Positions 62,271 to 64,000 of a stretch of 64,000 nt of DNA are shown here, one piece after another. The notes below the pieces were generated by a model. That model did no database searches, was not told where the DNA came from, and was given only the letters and a program-made list of their open reading frames with translations. The position numbers and the translations under genes were made by a program. Every line of letters begins with the position of its first letter. Position 1 is the first letter of the stretch. This DNA is from Aspidiotus rigidus (taxonomy: Eukaryota; Arthropoda; Insecta; Hemiptera; Diaspididae): assembly GCA_035079385.1 (NCBI GenBank), contig JAVHKY010000029.1, forward strand, positions 8,494,001-8,558,000, read 5' to 3'.

Positions 62271-64000
62271 CAGACCTACCAAAAAAAAGGGAAAAAATTG
62301 AAGGGGTGGGGGAAATAAGTCAGGTAAAAACTTGGGAGTGCTTTCCCAAGATCAGCCCCCCTCCCCCCTCTGGGATCAGTGATCTTCAACAATGTCGTGC
62401 TGGTTGACAATTTTTAGACCGGGTAATTAGGAACTCTCATGGTTAAACTTTTCAAGAGTTTTCTTGGGGATCCCATGAAACCTTCGCGGCCCTTTTCCGG
62501 CCGGCCCAGTACAACACTGATCTTGATTTTCTGCAATCCCACAGCCCCCACAAATTCTTTCCCGAGCGCGCCTCTGATCTATCCTCACTGAAATCGTTCT
62601 CTTTCTTCTTACGAGATAATCTCAGAGCAAGAAGGACTTGAGACAACCTGTCGTTTCAAATTACTGAATAGATGATTTGATAGCACTATGATTCCCAAAG
62701 ACAGAATTTTTGATACAAAGAGCTGAAGCATAAAAAATAGTATGGACTTGATTTTTCTGTAAAATTTGGGCTATAATGTGGGTCATTACACACACACGCA
62801 CGAAGTTAACAAAGATAATTAGCGGTAAATACCAGAACAATGCCACGCCGTACCAAAAATAATGAGGACGCACACGCAAATAATACAGATCTCGAGAAAT
62901 AGGTGTATTGTAGCTTGGAAAAGAGACACCTTCCTCCAAATCGTCACCTCGAATACAAGAAAATTCACTTTCGCAACTCAAAGAACGAAATGATACAGAG
63001 AATCGTTAAGATGATTTGGTCCAGGTTGGAGTGATCTGATACACTGATCTCATATGACCCCTGGTCCACCTCTCCGGAAGAATTTCGCACTCATTTCTCA
63101 CTCTTATACTCGCGGGTGCACACATCTTCAAACTGCAATATCACCAGATTGATACCCTTTCTCCACACAGACACAGATAATGATCCCACGCAATAAATGT
63201 AATTTATGAACTCGCAAAAGAACCCGAGGGTGAGGGAATGCGCCAGTGAAAATCTTCTTCTTCACTCTGTTGAATGCTCTAGTTGCACCATAGATATGTA
63301 TCGCATCGTACCTCCTTTCTTCTCTCCTGCTCTTTCGACAGCAACAGTCTACAATAAATTCACCCCTTCAATGATGCCACCACACGTACTCGTCTTTTAA
63401 ATGTATTACGTGTACTACACCATCGTGCACATCAGACGGGAAGCGGATATTAATGCAAAAACTGCAGCTGCTGGAAAATAGAAGTAATAACGGAGCGGAG
63501 CTCTCTATAAAGGCGACCCACGCAGTTGTAGCAACCCCCATAGAAAAATAAAATTCGAAAAGGGTTCGACGGTTAGACGAGACGCGCTGAGCTCCGAAGA
63601 GCGCGCGGGCACATACACCGAGTGTGTGCAGAGAGAACGAGCGAGGGTCTCCCTCCGTCCGTAGCAGCAGCAGTTTCTTCTTTTCTCTCTATAAACTTAT
63701 TATAATACACGAACCGAACACGACGGAGCGTTGCACAGAGAGAGAAAGAGAGGAACGAGAAACGTAGGTTGGTAATACGTAGGAAAAAAGGGATCCCTCC
63801 TAAAAGCGGGCAACGTCGAAATGTTATGCTTTACAGAGCACACTCGCGCGAACACAGGCAGGCGTTTGTTACGCCACGCCAGCCTGGCAGCGCTCTCCTC
63901 GACTCGAATACAATGCCGTTCGTACACCGTGCTGTAGTGTATGTGTACACATAATACACGGTAAACGAGAAATACGGGAGTCGTAACCGCGCTTTTCTTC
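62271..64000. other. GC-richer end, possible distal promoter
   Basis: From about 63480 the base composition rises, with (CAG)n, GAGAGA and GTGT tracts and a TATAAAGG at 63506-63513. It could be a promoter/5' UTR of the SERTA gene or of a neighbour outside the window. No ORF is supported. Confidence 0.4.

Overview
The window looks like a piece of an insect nuclear genome, probably a sap-feeding hemipteran of the Sternorrhyncha (aphid, scale or mealybug kind). It is AT-rich, its genes have short GT-AG introns, it holds single replication-dependent histone genes with animal 3' stem-loops, and it is full of small inverted-repeat DNA transposons. The placement in Hemiptera rests on general sequence character, including many TAGGTACCTA and TAGGCCTA palindromes. 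It is an inference, not a proof.

Layout. 1-1.7 kb: a partial, unrecognised secreted-type gene read through three exons (+) and one weak exon candidate (-). 2.9-9 kb: a tRNA-Gln(CTG) gene among miniature and foldback elements. 10.2-12.2 kb: a two-exon sugar transporter of the Tret1-like MFS group. 16.29-20.84 kb: a whole hAT transposon with 15-bp terminal inverted repeats and an exact 8-bp target duplication (TAGTTCGC). It carries a broken BED-zinc-finger transposase and, upstream on the same strand, a spliced 136-codon ORF of unknown function. 21-36.5 kb: one copy of each of the five canonical histone genes, as divergent pairs H3/H4 and H2A/H2B with H1 alone about 7 kb further on. All five share a 3' stem-loop followed, exactly 9 nt later, by ATTTCTT. 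29.7-30.6 kb is a degenerate minisatellite, and 32.3 kb holds the 3' end of a LINE. 41.2-48.2 kb: claspin, solved as 17 exons (1548 codons). 55.4-56.6 kb: the main coding exon of a SERTA-domain transcription regulator like Drosophila taranis (-). The last 7 kb is probably its 5' flank or first intron, with degenerate tandem repeats and a LINE RNase H remnant.

Function. The histone cluster and claspin both serve S phase: the histones package new DNA, and claspin joins the fork to the Chk1 checkpoint. SERTA proteins are also cell-cycle/transcription regulators. This may be coincidence. The rest is ordinary intergenic DNA shaped by transposons.

Most notable observations: (1) the intact hAT boundary with an extra spliced ORF and inferred five-exon transcript; (2) a TTAA-target MITE nested in another repeat whose empty site is preserved in claspin intron 4; (3) the fixed-spacing ATTTCTT element behind every histone stem-loop, unlike the usual purine-rich U7 site.
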